Shown piece after piece: positions 46,727 through 61,560 of a DNA stretch of 64,000 nt. How positions within the stretch are numbered: the stretch's first letter is position 1; each line of letters opens with the position of its first letter. The translations under genes were made by a program, and so were the position numbers. This DNA comes from Pagrus major (lineage: Eukaryota > Chordata > Actinopteri > Spariformes > Sparidae). The notes beneath the pieces are model-generated. The model did not search any database. It worked only from the letters and a program-made list of their open reading frames with translations, and was not told the DNA's origin. Location: contig NC_133230.1 of assembly GCF_040436345.1 (NCBI RefSeq), forward strand, positions 22,516,197 to 22,580,196, written 5' to 3'.

Positions 46727-46934
46727 CGCCTGCCACCAGGTCTGCGCGTAGGCTGGAAGAGCCCATGTTTACATTTTCCAAGGCAAAGTTTGCCCGTTAA
46801 AAATGTTTTTGATGGTGGAAACACTATCAACAACGTATCAAAATCAACAACATATCAAATTCCCATTAACAATAATCAGATATGCAACTAATAAAAAAAA
46901 AAAAATACTCAGATCAGATTCATTCATCTTTATT

Positions 46935-47300
46935 CAAAGGTGAAATATGTAAGAATTTGCTTCCTGTTGAATGCATACTCAAAACAAGTACGGGGCAGTA
47001 TATCACCTAGGTAGCCACTAACTGCTGTTAACTGCAGCTGCCGTTAGCTATTTGGCTCAGTTAGCAGCGCAGCTAGTGACTGTGAGCTCAGAGCTTTGGG
47101 GGAGTGTTGGTGTTTACACTGCCAGCAAGGGAGTTTTGGAACGGGACCGGATGTGCCGAGCTGGTTAGCATGCTAGCCCCATGTAAATATCTCCGCAACA
47201 CAATACATAGACGTCATAATGTCAGAACTGTTATTTCTCCACATTCTGTTGATAATTTTTGAATGTTTTAAACTATAATTCATACATATTGCACCTTTAA
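46935..47300 (+). mobile_element. TIR element, family 1
   Basis: 366 bp. Starts CAAAGGTGAAATATGTAAG and ends TACATATTGCACCTTTAA; the interior matches 13486-13742. Confidence 0.7.
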
Positions 47301-49336
47301 CTCCATATTTTCTTCCACGCCCTCCATGCAGTGACTCCAACCTCTCCCCCTTTCCTCAGTTTGAGCTCAACTGTGTGTAATGGACACAACTGATGTCACT
47401 TGTATTGATAACCTGTGTGGCTCACAGCGGAGGCACAGAGTACACTGAGAACATATAGTGCTGTTTGTACTTGATGTTCTCATGGGCACAGGCCTGCAAG
47501 TGTGCGTGCATAAATGTACATGTGCACACGCTTGTGTCAACACACAACACAGGCCTGTGCATTTACTAAGAGCATATACTGTAAGTCGTGTATATATGGA
47601 GGAAGTGTATATTTGGCCTATGTGATGGGAAGATTAATTGGAGGTTTTAGTAATTATGAGCTTGGCAAAGCTGCGGGCTGGAGAAGACAGAGTGACCCAT
47701 CTCTTTTACTGTGATGCATCAGCAGAGCGCCAACCACTGCAGACCCTATTCATATGGCAATTAATGGAGCGCTGTATATCAATGTCATTCCAGTGCTCCC
47801 CCACATAAGTGCATGGATTACTCCTACTATCAATTACAGCAATCCAATGTTTTACTGAGTGGAGAGGTGCTGTGGATGCAAATCCTACCATCACATGTAA
47901 TCAAATAAACTAAAATAAGGTGTCATTATGTTTATGGAGTATGGATTCCTACATGAGGTAAGTATCTCAGGGCGTTTTATTGAATTCATAGCTGCCTGGC
48001 GACGCTGTGGATGACACAAAATGAATGTATTCTCAGAGCGGTGTGGAATTTTGATTGCCATTAACACAGTAGCCTCTGTCTCAAGAGAGTCCAAAATTTA
48101 TGAAGTGGGAGAGCAAAGCAATTAGGCATTACGCCATACATCATACCTGAATGCAAAGTTGTGCGCGCCCGTGGTGTCAGCCGCGTTTCCACGTCAGATG
48201 TTGTTATGCTTTGTTGTTCCTGGCAACGAAAAGTGAGCGGTGATATCATGAGGTTGCTGCCCCTCGACACGACTGTAATATGACATTAATGGCCCATAAT
48301 CACAGTACATTACACATGCGCTGAAATAATTCTCTTTACATTTATTAATAGTGTTTCTCCTCATTGAAACAGTTGTTTTTGTCAGATAGCCAGGATACAC
48401 TCTGCGGTCCTAACAATAACAACAACTCACACATTAAAGATCTGTGTTTCCAAGTTGAACTGAGCTCTGAGGGGGAAAAAAGTTAATAACTAATGCAATC
48501 TGCTTCCAATCTATGACCTCACTACTGAAGTAGCAGGATAAAAGTCCAAACCACATTTTATGGAAAAAAAAAAAAAAGCATCTCAGAACTGCACACACAC
48601 ATGCATGTCCATACAGTACACTTACACCAAATACCAGGCGAGCACACACACACACACACATATGCGCCTCACCCTGTATGGGGCCACTTTGCACTACACT
48701 CCTCAACTTCAATATTTCATCTGCACAACAGAGAAGGAGCAGCGGAGAGGAGGAAAGCCCTCCATGAAATAATTAAAGATCCAGCAGGGATGCTGCAGCA
48801 CAGCAGCCGCCGTCCCATCCTAAGTAATAGATCAAATGAAAGCTGTCCCTCAGATCATTAATAATGAGTGTGGTATGGAGACCGAGGGGGTAGGGGTGGG
48901 AGGGGAATGGGAGGGCATTGGGCTGGTACAGGTTGGGGGAGGGAGAGAGGGCATCGGGAGGCACAAGGTGTTTTTATGTGTGTGTGTGTATGTGTGTCTG
49001 TGTGTTAGGAGTGAGGAGGGGAGGTTTTGAGTAGTAGTCTGGGTCCCCTGACAAACACCCCAGTGGGCCTCACTTGGCAGCCACATGAAGCGGCATGGCA
49101 AGAGGAGTCATGCATATGATTTGGCACCAAGTGTCTGCCAAACTCTAAAGACCCTACAGCACTGTCTATATACATCCCTTGTCAAATAAACAATATTTTA
49201 CATGGTGAATGGGCAGGTTAGCAGGAGCTAATAATGCTCCTTTCAATCAGTGGAGGCCTCAGAGCTGTGACTGGATACGATGGTGGATTTTTGGAGAGCT
49301 GAGTTTGTGGTAGACAGGCGGTGACGGGCTGTCTGC

Positions 49337-49437
49337 GATGGTGGAGGGAGGGGGGATAAAAGAGGGAAGAGGGGAAAGGAGGAGAGGATGGTGGATAGAG
49401 GAGGAAGAGGGGGAGGAGGAGGAGGAAGGGGGGCCAG
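49337..49437. repeat. Long purine (G/A) tract
   Basis: About 100 bp almost entirely G and A on the plus strand; could form triplex-type structure. Frames through it are low complexity. Confidence 0.85.
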
Positions 49438-50081
49438 GCGAGAGTGATGGGAGATGCTGTGGATGTTGTCATTTGTGGGCTCAAGTCCCACCAGATCCCT
49501 CCAGCTGGCAGGTACAGCTTATTTCAAATACTATCCTCACCTACAAATACTGTACAGTGTGTAGCGTTCCCAGAGCAGCTAGATATTCAGCAACCGAAAC
49601 ATCCTAAACAACTGCAAGGGTTGCTGTTTAATAAAAGGCATTACACCAAATTGGATTAGAAAAATCTCATTAAAACAGAGTGACTGCAAAAACAAAATTC
49701 CAAAGTATTTAAAACCAACGATTAAAGTAGCTCACTCAAGAAACCTCACATTTTAAACAAGATCGAGGGAACAAAATGAGATCGTATCGTTGCGTTTGAG
49801 TTGTCCAGGAGGCTAAATTAAAGCACATGATCACAGTTACGATTTCTCTTCCCTCTTTGAGCTACACTGCCTCTCCAAAATGTTGTCCATCCAGGCCCGA
49901 TCTCCTCTGCAACCACTCCTCCCCCCTCACACATAAACACACCGCATGCACACACGGCTCTACACTTTCCCTCTGAACACAGCAGGTGGTGGTAGACACC
50001 CCAGCGCCATTCTCAGCGAATGACGGGTGGTGGGATGTAAAAACATGAAGGGTGCAGGAGTTGAACTGATCGACGGTGAAA

Positions 50082-50144
50082 TGTGTGTGTCTGTGTGTGT
50101 GTGTGTGTGTGCGTGTGTGTGCGTGTGTGTGCGTGTGTGTGTGT
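50082..50144. repeat. (TG)n microsatellite, long
   Basis: About 60 bp of TG with regular CG substitutions. Confidence 0.95.
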
Positions 50145-52487
50145 TTCTCAAAAATACACTCCAAAGCTCAAAATAAGGTGGAAAAGGCAAAAAGTGAGGC
50201 AGAGATGGGGGAATTACTTTGTTGGGATAAAAAAGAAAGAAAAGAAAGTTTTGAAAATATCCCATCAAAAAACAGATGTATAATTCAACAGCTTTTCATC
50301 ATCATGCTCAGCCTTTGTCGTGGTGTGTGAATACTTATTTGCAGGGGCAAAGACAGCATCTATGTGGATAGGTGCTGGTATTAGGCGCAGCGGGCTGTGT
50401 ATTCAGGATGCCATTATATATTCAGGTTGTGCTTATTTTCTGATGTTTTCAGGGGATAGGTGCTGTATAGCCTGTGATGATTGCATGAAAACCTCACCAG
50501 TTTTGCCTGGCGGCTGTTGGGGAGGCTTCACCAGGAACGGTTAAATATTTAAACACTGCTGTGAGATCTCATTAAAAACGGCACATCAGCCCCCATAAGG
50601 CCCCTAGAGCACTCCCTCACACACTCCCGAAAAACCCAGTTAGAAATCAGTGGAGTGTGACAAAACAGTTATTGTCTATTTACTGTGGAGAACTTGTGAT
50701 AAATCATCACATCCTGTCAAATAAGGCAGCTGGCAGCAGTGTTGACAAGTGGTAAGTCGTCATATCGGGGGAAGAAAATGATTGAGACTCAGTTCTGTTT
50801 TGACAGCTGCGAGCAAGCAGAAATATGCCAAAAACAAAATAACATGACAACTAGACCAGACTAATATTTCCATAACACACATATGAAAACAAGACGGAGA
50901 ACAAACTTTGGCTCTCTGGAGTCTTCTTGCCTTCTCACAAAATCTGGGCAATTAATTCCAACTCTATTGTTTGGGGCTTCCCTATTTTTAGCCTGGCTGC
51001 CCTCTCAAATAAATTGATTTCCTGTGGCGAACTTGGAATGTTCCTTGTGTGCCATGTTTTTCCCCCCCCCACTTCCAAACACACAAATACCGTCCTTCTT
51101 CCCTCGGAGGAATAAATCAAAGGCAACACTGCCAAGTTCTACGCAGCTGTGTATGTGCATCTCTTTTTATACTTGAGAATGGTTTATTTTTGTTTCAGTT
51201 CCATTAATGCTTAGGCATGTCTCCTACTTCATCAGGCATCAGCAGACAGCTGAGAAGCTTCCTCGCTTGACAGGCAAGTAGCTGGCTGACTCTCTGTATC
51301 CCTGGTCTTCCTCTTTGATTTGGATCTCTCCCGAGACACAGAGGTCTGTTTTTTTGTGGTCCCTACCGCAGAAATAATGGCTGGGTCAAAACAGACTAAT
51401 CTCTGAGATAGCAAGCAGATATTTAAACACACGGCACTACACATAAATAAAAGTAGAGCAACTTGATCCTGGATTCTTGTAACGGTGTCAGGGGAGCTAC
51501 TGGTCTTTGATGAACACTACCAAAGACAGATGCATAGCGGTTGGGGGAAGCTGCGCTTGCAGGGAGAGAAGAAATCACAATGCACAGGCTGACAAAGAAA
51601 GCGAGAATAATACTGAGGAATATGAATCATTAAGCAGAGCAAATGTTTGCTGAACTTCAGTGGGACAACTCTGTAAAAGTGTACCACATACTGTTATTAT
51701 ATATCAAATTACTTTTTAATTATGATGCTGTTAACTCAGCGTACCAAATGTGAGAATCGAGAATTCGCAAGTGCATTTTCTAAATCCAGATGACCGGGGA
51801 TTTGGTGAGGCTTACGTTTCAATTTCTGTTACCCACTGCCGCTGTCACACGCTTCAGTGTGAGAAGTAAAGGATTGTAAATAAGGCCTTTGGGGTGTGAA
51901 AACAGATAGTGATAGAGAGAGCGAGAGAAGGAGGGAGAGAGGCAGAGAGACACAAATGAGAGAAACATACCACTAGATCCCAGTCCCTTATCCTGACTAA
52001 GCCATCTGAATCCCTCTACACCCATTTAGCTTGCTCACTCTATGGCTCTCCTGTGTGAGAGCCGCTGCATTTGCCTACTTTGTAGTCTTCTCACTGCACC
52101 TTGGAAAATATCAAGTTTATAGCCGCTCATCTCCATAATAAACACCATATACTCAGCAGCCTACAGGAGGGACTGTGAGCTAACTGGGGAAGGGATTCAC
52201 ACTGGCTTTACCTCCCAACCCTTCCCACAAGTCACTCCCCCTGCCTTCTAAACAGAGTTTCACGAGCCGTCCTCAGGGGCCGATACGAGAGCATAAAAAT
52301 GTTTTCACAAGTGTCTGACTTGCTCACTTTGAAGGACTTCCAGTGCTGTTCATCTGTGATAAGAAAACTTTAATAGTCAAGCCTGTGGTCAGCCATGTGC
52401 AGAATATGATATGGATAATTGATCTTATTGTGAAAGGGCTACCATTAGATTCTTTCTGTGTTTAGTGTTTTCTATAATTTGCAGCCT

Positions 52488-52651
52488 TTAAAGATGCACT
52501 ATGTAGTAGTAGTAACATCATATTGTTTAACTTTGTTTATATTTGGCGGACCCTGCCACCTTTCTATCTTCAAACAGTGTTCTGGGGACCTTATTTTCCT
52601 CTGAGAACAGCTTGTTTACTCATTTATGGAATGAAACTACATAGTGCCCCC
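52488..52651 (+). mobile_element. TIR element, family 3, short copy
   Basis: 164 bp. Starts TTAAAGATGCACTATGTAG and ends AACTACATAGTGCCCCC; contains GGCGGACCCTGCCACCTTTC. Confidence 0.65.
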
Positions 52652-55600
52652 AGACAAGATATAGTCAATTCTTTGAATGCCATGACAAAAATCGAAGAAA
52701 ACCTTACAAGACTTGAGGTAGGAACAGCAGCTAACTGTTAAGAGGTAAACTAAAACTCTGCCAGTGACAAAAAATAAAGAAAAGGAAAGAAAAAAAAAAC
52801 ATCTTGCCTTCCAAACACCCTCTACAAAGCCAAGTGATGATGTAGCTGGCCAGAGCCTAGCTGGAGCAGTTATCCATCTCGCCCTGTGCTGCCAGCTGTC
52901 AGAGTACACAGCTCGAGCTAGCCGCCAGTGGCAGGTGTAATCAATATGGACTCCACAGAGAGTTGCACTACCAGAGGCCAGTCTCCACTCTCTAACCCAT
53001 CTCTGTCTCTCCAGGGGAAACAGTAGGCAGGCGGGCAGGGAGAGTGCGTTTGATGTCTCCTCCGGGCCAAGACGGAGCAGCCCACTATAGCTGTGTAGCA
53101 GGGAGATGATTAATCCTGCCTATTGGACGCGCCATCATGTTTGAGTTAAGGTAGGCTGTTTTTATCAGACTGATGTGGGTATTGTGCTGCTGCAAAAAAA
53201 GTTGCGCTGTTGGAAATATTGAACGGATGAAAAAAAACGTCACTTTGCAGCACATTTAAGCACATGTGCAGCAAAATCAGCGGAAAAATCGTTATGTTTG
53301 TATCATCCTCGCCTAAAAAACGCACAAAAACAGCCAAATCAAAACACATAAGACTACAAAAATTGCTTTGAACAAAATGTTGTTCTTTGAAAACTGACAA
53401 GTTAAAAGTCATTTAAAACATACTCAAACACATTGAGTATAATGATCACAATGAGAGGGTCAGGCTCCATTTTCCAATGATAGATGCACTCTACACCTCA
53501 CATGACAGGTTTGAAATCTGTGCATACACTCAATTTTGTGTTGATCTCATCTGGCTTATGTGCCATATAGAGTCATTAGTATTAATGGTAGTATATAGTG
53601 ACAACAGTATAGACTTATTAAATATTCAGTATGCTGTCAAGTTGTGTAGGAGTTTTGACTGATGCATCATTAAGACTAATTTGAGCGAGGGACAGTCATA
53701 TAAACATTCAAACACACGCACACTGTAGCGCCCCTGAAGGTATTCACTTCTCCACCTAATTTAAAGTGCTCGCAAAGCAGAGCGATCGAGAAGAATAAAC
53801 AGTGAATTTGAAATGATCTTTCATTTTAATGACTTGTTGTTGTCTTTAAAAAATCATTTTCTGAGATGTTTTCAGGGGATGTGTGGAGGAGTCAGCTAAT
53901 TTAAAATAGTGTAGGTCTCGCCCGAGGACACAAATCTTATGTATTTGCATGTACTATGCATTTTTTCCCTCCCAGCATACAGTATTCTACTCCGTATGCA
54001 CATACAGAAGCCAGTGAAATATTTAGGTAAGACAGCTGGGATTTCATATGCCAAATTCTGGTGTCTCAGAGGCGTTCTGTACCGTAATTACTGTGCTTTG
54101 CTGTTTAGCAGGAAAGTTACTTCTGTTTGGTCTACAACTTTGTTTGTGTTTAACATTTACAGAGAGGCATCAGTTCTGCTAGTTTAAGAGTGAACGTCAG
54201 AGCAAATGAATGATCATATTATCTATCACAATAGAGTGCTTTAGTATTCCTAAAACCTGGAAATCAGTTAGTGTTTTTGTACTTCCGGTTCTCTCATCTC
54301 AAAGTCAATGGGTCTTTTCAATGGGTTTTCGGTTAAATGCCTGAAATAAGGTCTGTGTTTACCACAGGCTTAAGATATTTACACGTTTTGTTCTATGACA
54401 TAAAATACATTACCAAATGTCCCACAACTTAATCATAAAGCGCTTACAAAGGCCTCAAAATAGCGGTTGCTAACAAGTGGCTAAATGAGACCAAAGAGGT
54501 TGTCAGGGACATTAAACATCATCACTCTGAACACGGAGACTCATCTACTCACTAGTCCGTCTTCACAGGCGAGTTCAGTTGCAAACTAAATTTGCAATTT
54601 ATGTGTACAGTAATTGTGTAGTTAGAGGCTTAGTGGGGGTGACGTTTAAATAATGCGACCTCAATGTAGCATTTTACTTCTAGCAATTTCACTTACGCTT
54701 CAAGAATGTGCCGTTCATCTGTGAAGATTATCTTGCTGAACAACACGTGTAATTCAAAATCCAAATCAAAAATCCCACAGGTTGTTTGTCGAGGGAATCT
54801 CACAAAGCGGCTATTTTCCTCTGACATCACACTCAGGGTGGGAATCTCAAATGTCGTACTGCTGTGTTCCAGGTCCTATAAACGTGGGGAATCTGATAAA
54901 TTGTTATGAATTCACCACTTCCCTATTGATCAGCAACTGAAAAGATGATGCATAGTGAATATCTGGAATAAGGTCTGTGGTTACCATAATTATTTCCAGT
55001 CTACAAGTTATACAACTTGTAAACTGGAACACACCAGTACAACACTTGAGCCTCCAAAAAGCATGATGTCAGACTAAAATGGTCGGCATGTGAATATGGT
55101 CTGTGGCCCAGCGTTCCAAAAGAGTACTTCACTAATGGTATTATAGTTTAAAAGCAATTGAGTCATCTTTCACAAAAGAGTTCAAGGCAACTGGTATATC
55201 TCAAAACCACCTGACAGAGACTGACCTCTGGGTTACCCTGAAGGAAGTCGAGCAACAAAAGGCAGAGATACTATTACAAGGTTAGGCCTGTCTTACAGAT
55301 GCCTGCACCCCTGCACTGCACTCACACAGACACATGAACACATTCTTAACAGGGGAGAGACAACCATTCTGAAGTGAGATAGAAAACAGCATAAAATAAA
55401 TGGAGTAATAATCTACTGTGAGCATCAGACTGGGTTTAATATGTCAGCAAAACCAATTCTAGATCAACACTCCTACACTGAGGTAGTTAATGGACACTCG
55501 CCAATAGGCAAGTAACTGAAGCACCCTGAGGGTGCAACAGTCCTCCGTCTTGGTGTGATTAATATGCGCAGTGCAACACTTTAATTGGAAAAGTCACTGG

Positions 55601-57116
55601 TCCATTGGATTTCTCTGTTACAGCCATGTCAGCCCAGAGACACCCACACTGCTCTCCAGCAGAATCTGACACCATGTTATTTGTCCAAAAAACACTCTCT
55701 GCCGGTCCCTCTGACTCTTCACATGTTTTTCTTTCATCTGTAGCTGTTTCTAAACCCTTTCTCTGTCTCTTTACCCCATCTCATCTTTCTTTCGTTCTTT
55801 CTTTGCTGACTTGTTGTACAAGACCTCATGAAAGTATCAACAGGGAGAAACAGCAAGAGAGCATTAGATGTACTGTGTGCTTTGGCACGATCGAAGGGGG
55901 AGAGGAGCAGAGAGGAATAAAGAGAGCTGGTAAATAAAGTGGAAGATAATCTGTATTACACAAAAGAATATGTCCTTTTTCAGTCTGAGCATGTTATGGC
56001 TCTGACCACCATAGCTGCATGTGTACCTACAGTGCTAGGTACGTGTCTTTCTATTACTTCCACTCCTCTCCTCCCACACTCCCTTTCCCTCTTTGCCTCT
56101 GACCTCAATTTTCTGCCCTCCTAAACGACTGATCCTTTTCGCCTGACCTCAAACTAGTCAGACTGCTCTGTGAATGATGGATCGGTGCAACACGGTGGCC
56201 CATTTAAAGTTAAGTCCTCTACTTTACAGTGCGCCTGATGCAACGAGGCGCTGCGCCTTGCACTACGCAAGCGTGTCGGCTGCGTGCACACAACAAGACT
56301 CAAAGCTGTCGGGTTTATTTAATATTCAGACAGTATTTATGGGATGGCATTCACAAGCTGTTATTATACAGCTTTAAGAAGGCCATCATTTGGATAAACT
56401 TCAAGGAGAATGCGTTGTTGCAGCCTGTAGCAGAATCCTAAGCACGATGTCTCTTATTACTTCCAACAATCGTCTGAAAGCAAAGAGGCAGAGTTCACAC
56501 CTGTTCACATGGCATAAAAAGGCTTACTGGAGGGTTGTTCCTGACTCTAATGTTTATACCATCCTCTGCGTCGTCCCCACAGGCCACTGAAAACACTGTG
56601 GATTATTTAATAGTGCTGTATACTGATGGTAGGCTACAGTTTCACTGCCGCTTTATGATCCAAAGCTGGGAAAGCTATCTTTCAGCTGAAAAGATGGAGA
56701 AAGGCGGAGGTATCACTCATTGCCGTACAGTGTGCTTTACACGCTGGTTCCTTATTCTTTTCTGAGGTGTACACAAGTCAACACAACCTCCCTGCGCACA
56801 TTAAGTCCAGGTCTGCAGATAAATTGGTCGGAACTTGGCCGGAGATTGCTTTGATTTACGGCGTAATTACAGAGTTTTGCTGCAGCATTGATATGCCCGG
56901 CTGTCTGTGCCTGGCTTCTTGTGTATGGTTAATAACAATGAAGCTGTCAGGTCTCAGAGGCAAGCAGACAGGTCTGATGTTACCATTGGTATGATGTGTG
57001 TGGTGGCATATCTCATGTAGCAACCACAAGTCATATAGGCATGTTATATTACACTGCAGTCTCCAGTATGTCTGCGCATCCTGGCTGAGAGAGTAATCAG
57101 ATAAGATAATGTAGTC

Positions 57117-57117
<1 letters not shown>

Positions 57118-57147
<30 letters not shown>

Positions 57148-57148
57148 C
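57118..57148. repeat. (GA)n microsatellite
   Basis: About 14 GA units. Confidence 0.95.
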
Positions 57149-57571
57149 AATGACTATAATACTCACTGCCAGGATGGGAGTGCATCCCTGGAAGGGAGGA
57201 TCTATCACTCTCAACACTCAAACTTGCGTACACAGTCACGCCTGGCGCACACACTTAAACCCGCACACCCACACACAAAGTTGAGCTGAAACGATGAGGC
57301 TGTGAGCGCTGGCCATAGACAAGGAGGATGTTTATAAAGCCACCGGGCTCAGTGCATCTTTCAGGTTGCATTATGGGCGCTATCTAATTGGTAGCGGTGG
57401 AGGCAGAGGTGGGCCTCATCGGCGGTTCAACCAGAGGCTAGCAGTCTCATAGCATCTCAGCAGCTCGTATTTCACTGCGCTCAGTGTGCTAAGAGGGTCA
57501 GTCTGTCTGTCGCTGCTACACACACACATACACACACAGGAAAATGTGTGCGCACACATACATGCGTACAG

Positions 57572-57745
57572 TGGTGGAATGTAAGTAAGTGCATTTACTC
57601 AAGTACTGTTCTTGAGGACAGGCACTTGAACATTGTTTTCAGAGTTAGATCTGGTGCTTTTTACTCCACTACATTTCTCTGACAGCTTCAGTTGTTGCTT
57701 TTCAGATTCTGAATTTCATTCCCCTTCCTGTCCAGTGAAAATCAT
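57572..57745 (+). repeat. hAT-like element, 5' fragment
   Basis: Starts CAGTGGTGGAATGTAAGTAA and includes ATTTACTCAAGTACTG and TTTACTCCACTACATTTC. Defines the left end of the family in RSAD2 intron 1 and CMPK2 intron 1. Confidence 0.65.
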
Positions 57746-60700
57746 GTAACTCTGTATGTAGTGATTTGGAACGGTTGAGAATCTGCGAACAGTTGAACTC
57801 TGCGAAGTTTCCCCAGGTAATAGTTTTCTATATAATGGATGCAGGGACAACACCACAGACACACACAATCACAAACACATCCACACTCTTTAAGATGTGG
57901 GCTACTGTGCTAAAATACACACGTGGACACCTCAACACACACACTTGTGTTTCATTGAAAGCACTTCAGAGATCTAATGCCAGCAAAGTGCTTTTCTTCA
58001 TCAAGAGGATGAGTGAGTCGATCTCTGTTTAATTGCGTTATTTCTACGTTAACAGGGTTTAGTCAGTGCTCTTTACTGTAGAGTTGGAAAGTCCCATGCA
58101 AAACAGAAACATGACCTACAGAGCAAAGTGAAACTACAAGTTTTTGAGCCTATGGGTGTTAGTGTTTCACATTTTCATCTGTTGAAGTTAATATGTTTAA
58201 CCCCATATTTATAATATAGTTAAAATTCACATGCTTCGTTGAGTTTGCCTGTTCTGAAACCCTAACCCTAACCCAGAGGGAAATACACTGTTTAACTATC
58301 AGCTGATGAGACGCACATCACAGTTTTATAACTGTTCGTCCATTACATCATACCTCATTTTAAACAACACTGGCTGATTTGATTGGAATATTATGAATTG
58401 ATGTTGCCCTTCTGTGCACAACAGACCTTGTGTTGTATTTTGGACCCTCCAGTCATTCTCATATCATAGGGAAACACTTAAAACACTGTTTGCATCCTAA
58501 ATACTGTTGGGAACATGAATGATGAATACAAAACAATAGAAAACTGATTAAGTGTTCCTCTTCAAAACTGTAATAAACATAAAGCATAAACTGTAGAACT
58601 GTACAGCCCTTTCTGTAACATACATTATATAGCAAGGTGTTTTGATTGACGGCCATTAAAGCTACCGTAGTCGCTAACCAGGGCTGTCCTTGGCTAAAAT
58701 AAGGCACTTGAACATAACACTTTTTCATGCTTGTGCAATCATATAAAAAAGACTGCTGTTAAGAGTATGTGGAAAAAGGCTACTAAGGCTTGTCAGGCCT
58801 CTAAGCCACACTCCCACCTGTAGGAAACAGACTGCACATTGCACTAATAGACCTCTGTCTGGGTCTCCTACTCTCTTTGTCTCTTTCCAGTCAGATTATT
58901 TCACTGTCTTCTTCTACCTTCCACTAGATATAGATGAGGGTGTTTTTTTGTGTGCATCAAATATAATACATCCGCTATGCCCTCTCCGCCCCCCTTTCCT
59001 TTCCCTACCAGCCAGTACTCTGCTCGAGTGCAAAGTGGCCAGCTCGGTCTGTCTGATCACTGGGCTGAGCAGATCCCACTGCGAGGGACTTGAGGGGCTC
59101 GACTGTGTGATTAAGCAAGCCTCGGTTCCACCAGAGGGCCACCGGAGCAGATGTTCTCATTAAAAATGCAGGCTCTGTGAGCGAAGGAGATTGCCTTGTT
59201 CCAGGCAGAACCTGGCCGGAGGTTTAAAGCTCTCTTCCTCTCACTTGTAAGGCCAGCCAAGTTTCAATGCCTATGCACCCTTTAAGCAATGTGGCAACCA
59301 AGAAAAAAAATGAATTATTCCAACAAGCAGAGCACAATCTTTGGTTATTCTCTTTAATTTTCTGCTAAAAGGAAAGAGAGGATCTCTTCAGTTTTCTGCA
59401 TTAAAAATGTAATTTGAACTTCAAGCTTTTTGGTTTTTGAGGTTTCCCACTGTTTCTGTTATCATCTGACTCTACAGATATCACTAGGGCGTACTTGTTA
59501 AACATCTAACTTAAAAAGAAAAGCAAACATTTTAGCATTTTGCGAAAAAAAGTGCAGATGACCGACTATTAACACTCCGGTTTTTTAGGGGCTTAAGAAC
59601 AAGCTGCTGATGACAGCTTGGGATATTCCATCCTTTCCAGCTGGCACCTAGACGGAGCCTGTTACAATTAACGTGAAACTGCAGAGCACTAAAGAGTGAT
59701 GCAGCACTCCAGAGGGTACAGCTACACCTACAGTACACAGCTGGTTAATAGATTCAGGGGTATCCATCAAAAGCTTGTGTAAACCCACAGTGAGACAGCA
59801 GCGATCTAAATTCTTTGTTGAACTCAGGGGATAATCCCTAGGCATTAAATATTGTCAACACAGACACAGTTCGGCCTACAATGCTAAAGTTGTTGGAAAG
59901 TTAAAGGGGGATTTGTGCGATCCGGCGGGGGCATTCTGGTTTTCATCAAACAACAGACGCTGGGCCGGGGTGCGATGCTGCTGGGGTTACATGAGAACGT
60001 GTCCGTCAGTGTTTTTGTGCGCTTACATGCACAGATGTATAGCCGGCACATGACTGTATGGCGTAGGAGGAAAGGTTACTGATGGATTATAGCCCTCACC
60101 TTTGTGGCTGACCCCATTACTGCCCTTCACCTCACCCTCCTTTTACCTTCCTCACCAGCCCTTATACCTCTGTTCAACAAGCTCCTCTCTTCTGTCACAC
60201 ACACACAATGAGAAACCTGCCCTAACAGCAGTTGGCTCGCCAACCCAACATGTGAACTGTTGGGTTTAAGTGTCAGGAGGCAGAGCACATATTTAACTTG
60301 ACATGCTTGCCAATCAGAGGTCCTTCCCTGCTGCCTGTGGCTGTAAACCAGACAGGCCTCAAGCTTACTATATGTCCCAACATTTTTCCAAAAGATTACA
60401 TACCCCTCGCTATCTCTCATTTCACATATTTGTCCAGCTGGGATCGATGTCAAAGTTCCAGCTATACGTGTTGTGGACGTTTCACTCACACCTTAGTGTC
60501 AGGATAAGGGCCTGCAGATATTGTAGTAATAAAAAGATACTGAGGGTGAAGGATAGTTCAAATGCCGTCAAGTGCTTCAGTTTTGTTCTGCCTTTTGTGC
60601 TGCCTAGTTTTTATTTTTCTCCTGTTATGTCTAGAGAGCATTTCTTTCATACAGCAGAGGAAAGAAAAAAGTTATTGTGAGATGCTTCAATCGAAGAAGC

Positions 60701-61560
60701 TTATAGGAAAAAAATTGCTGGCTGCTCTTGCGAGATGCACAAAAGGTCGCAGAGAAGAGCTAATGATAACACTTTCCTTCGCAGAATTATATGTAACTTG
60801 TCCCAAATTGGCTGATAGTGACCCAAAAGGCGCATCAGCATCATTAAGGAATGTGTCTGAGATTAGAGTCTAATGATACAAGCACACTCACACTGGCATA
60901 ATGCACACATTTACAGACACACAGATTTATGAAACATTCTTGTTTGTAGCAGCAATCTCCATGATGCTCTCTAATGATTTACCACGGCAATATGAGGCGG
61001 GAAATACTGCCAGACATTTTACATAATTCACTTTTTCTCCTCTTAAATATAGCGCTGATGTCACTTTGTAGATTATTGGGGAGGGAGGCGGTTCGTTATG
61101 CTCAGCCATATCTCTCCCGGTCTGTCTGTTGCTCGTGAGTGTAACTCTGAAACGTATATAGTCCATAAAACAAATGGCAGTTGTGTAGAACAGATTGTGT
61201 TGTTAAAGCAAACACTGTTTGTAACATTCGAAGGCAAGCAGAATTTCAACATAAAAAGAGCAATAACCTGTATGTTACCGAGATTTATGCATCCCTGGAT
61301 GGCGTGCTTCCTCCATAATGAGGGTTGCCAGGTAGTAAATTAGGAAATGCCTTTTGGCAAGGAGTGTACCCTCTACCCATACACACTCTCACACACTGTA
61401 TTCTACGCTTACCACTATGTTCAGTCACAGAATTGAGCAGCTCTCTTGCCAGTATGTAATGATACTGCATATATACACATGGGTACACACATGACACATG
61501 TATGAACACACACACACAAAACCAAACAAATGTTAAACAAAGAAGAATCACTACCCCAGT

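Noticed and set aside
58258..58275. Telomere-like CCCTAA repeats
   Set aside because: Only about two and a half units; too short to indicate a telomere or fusion point.
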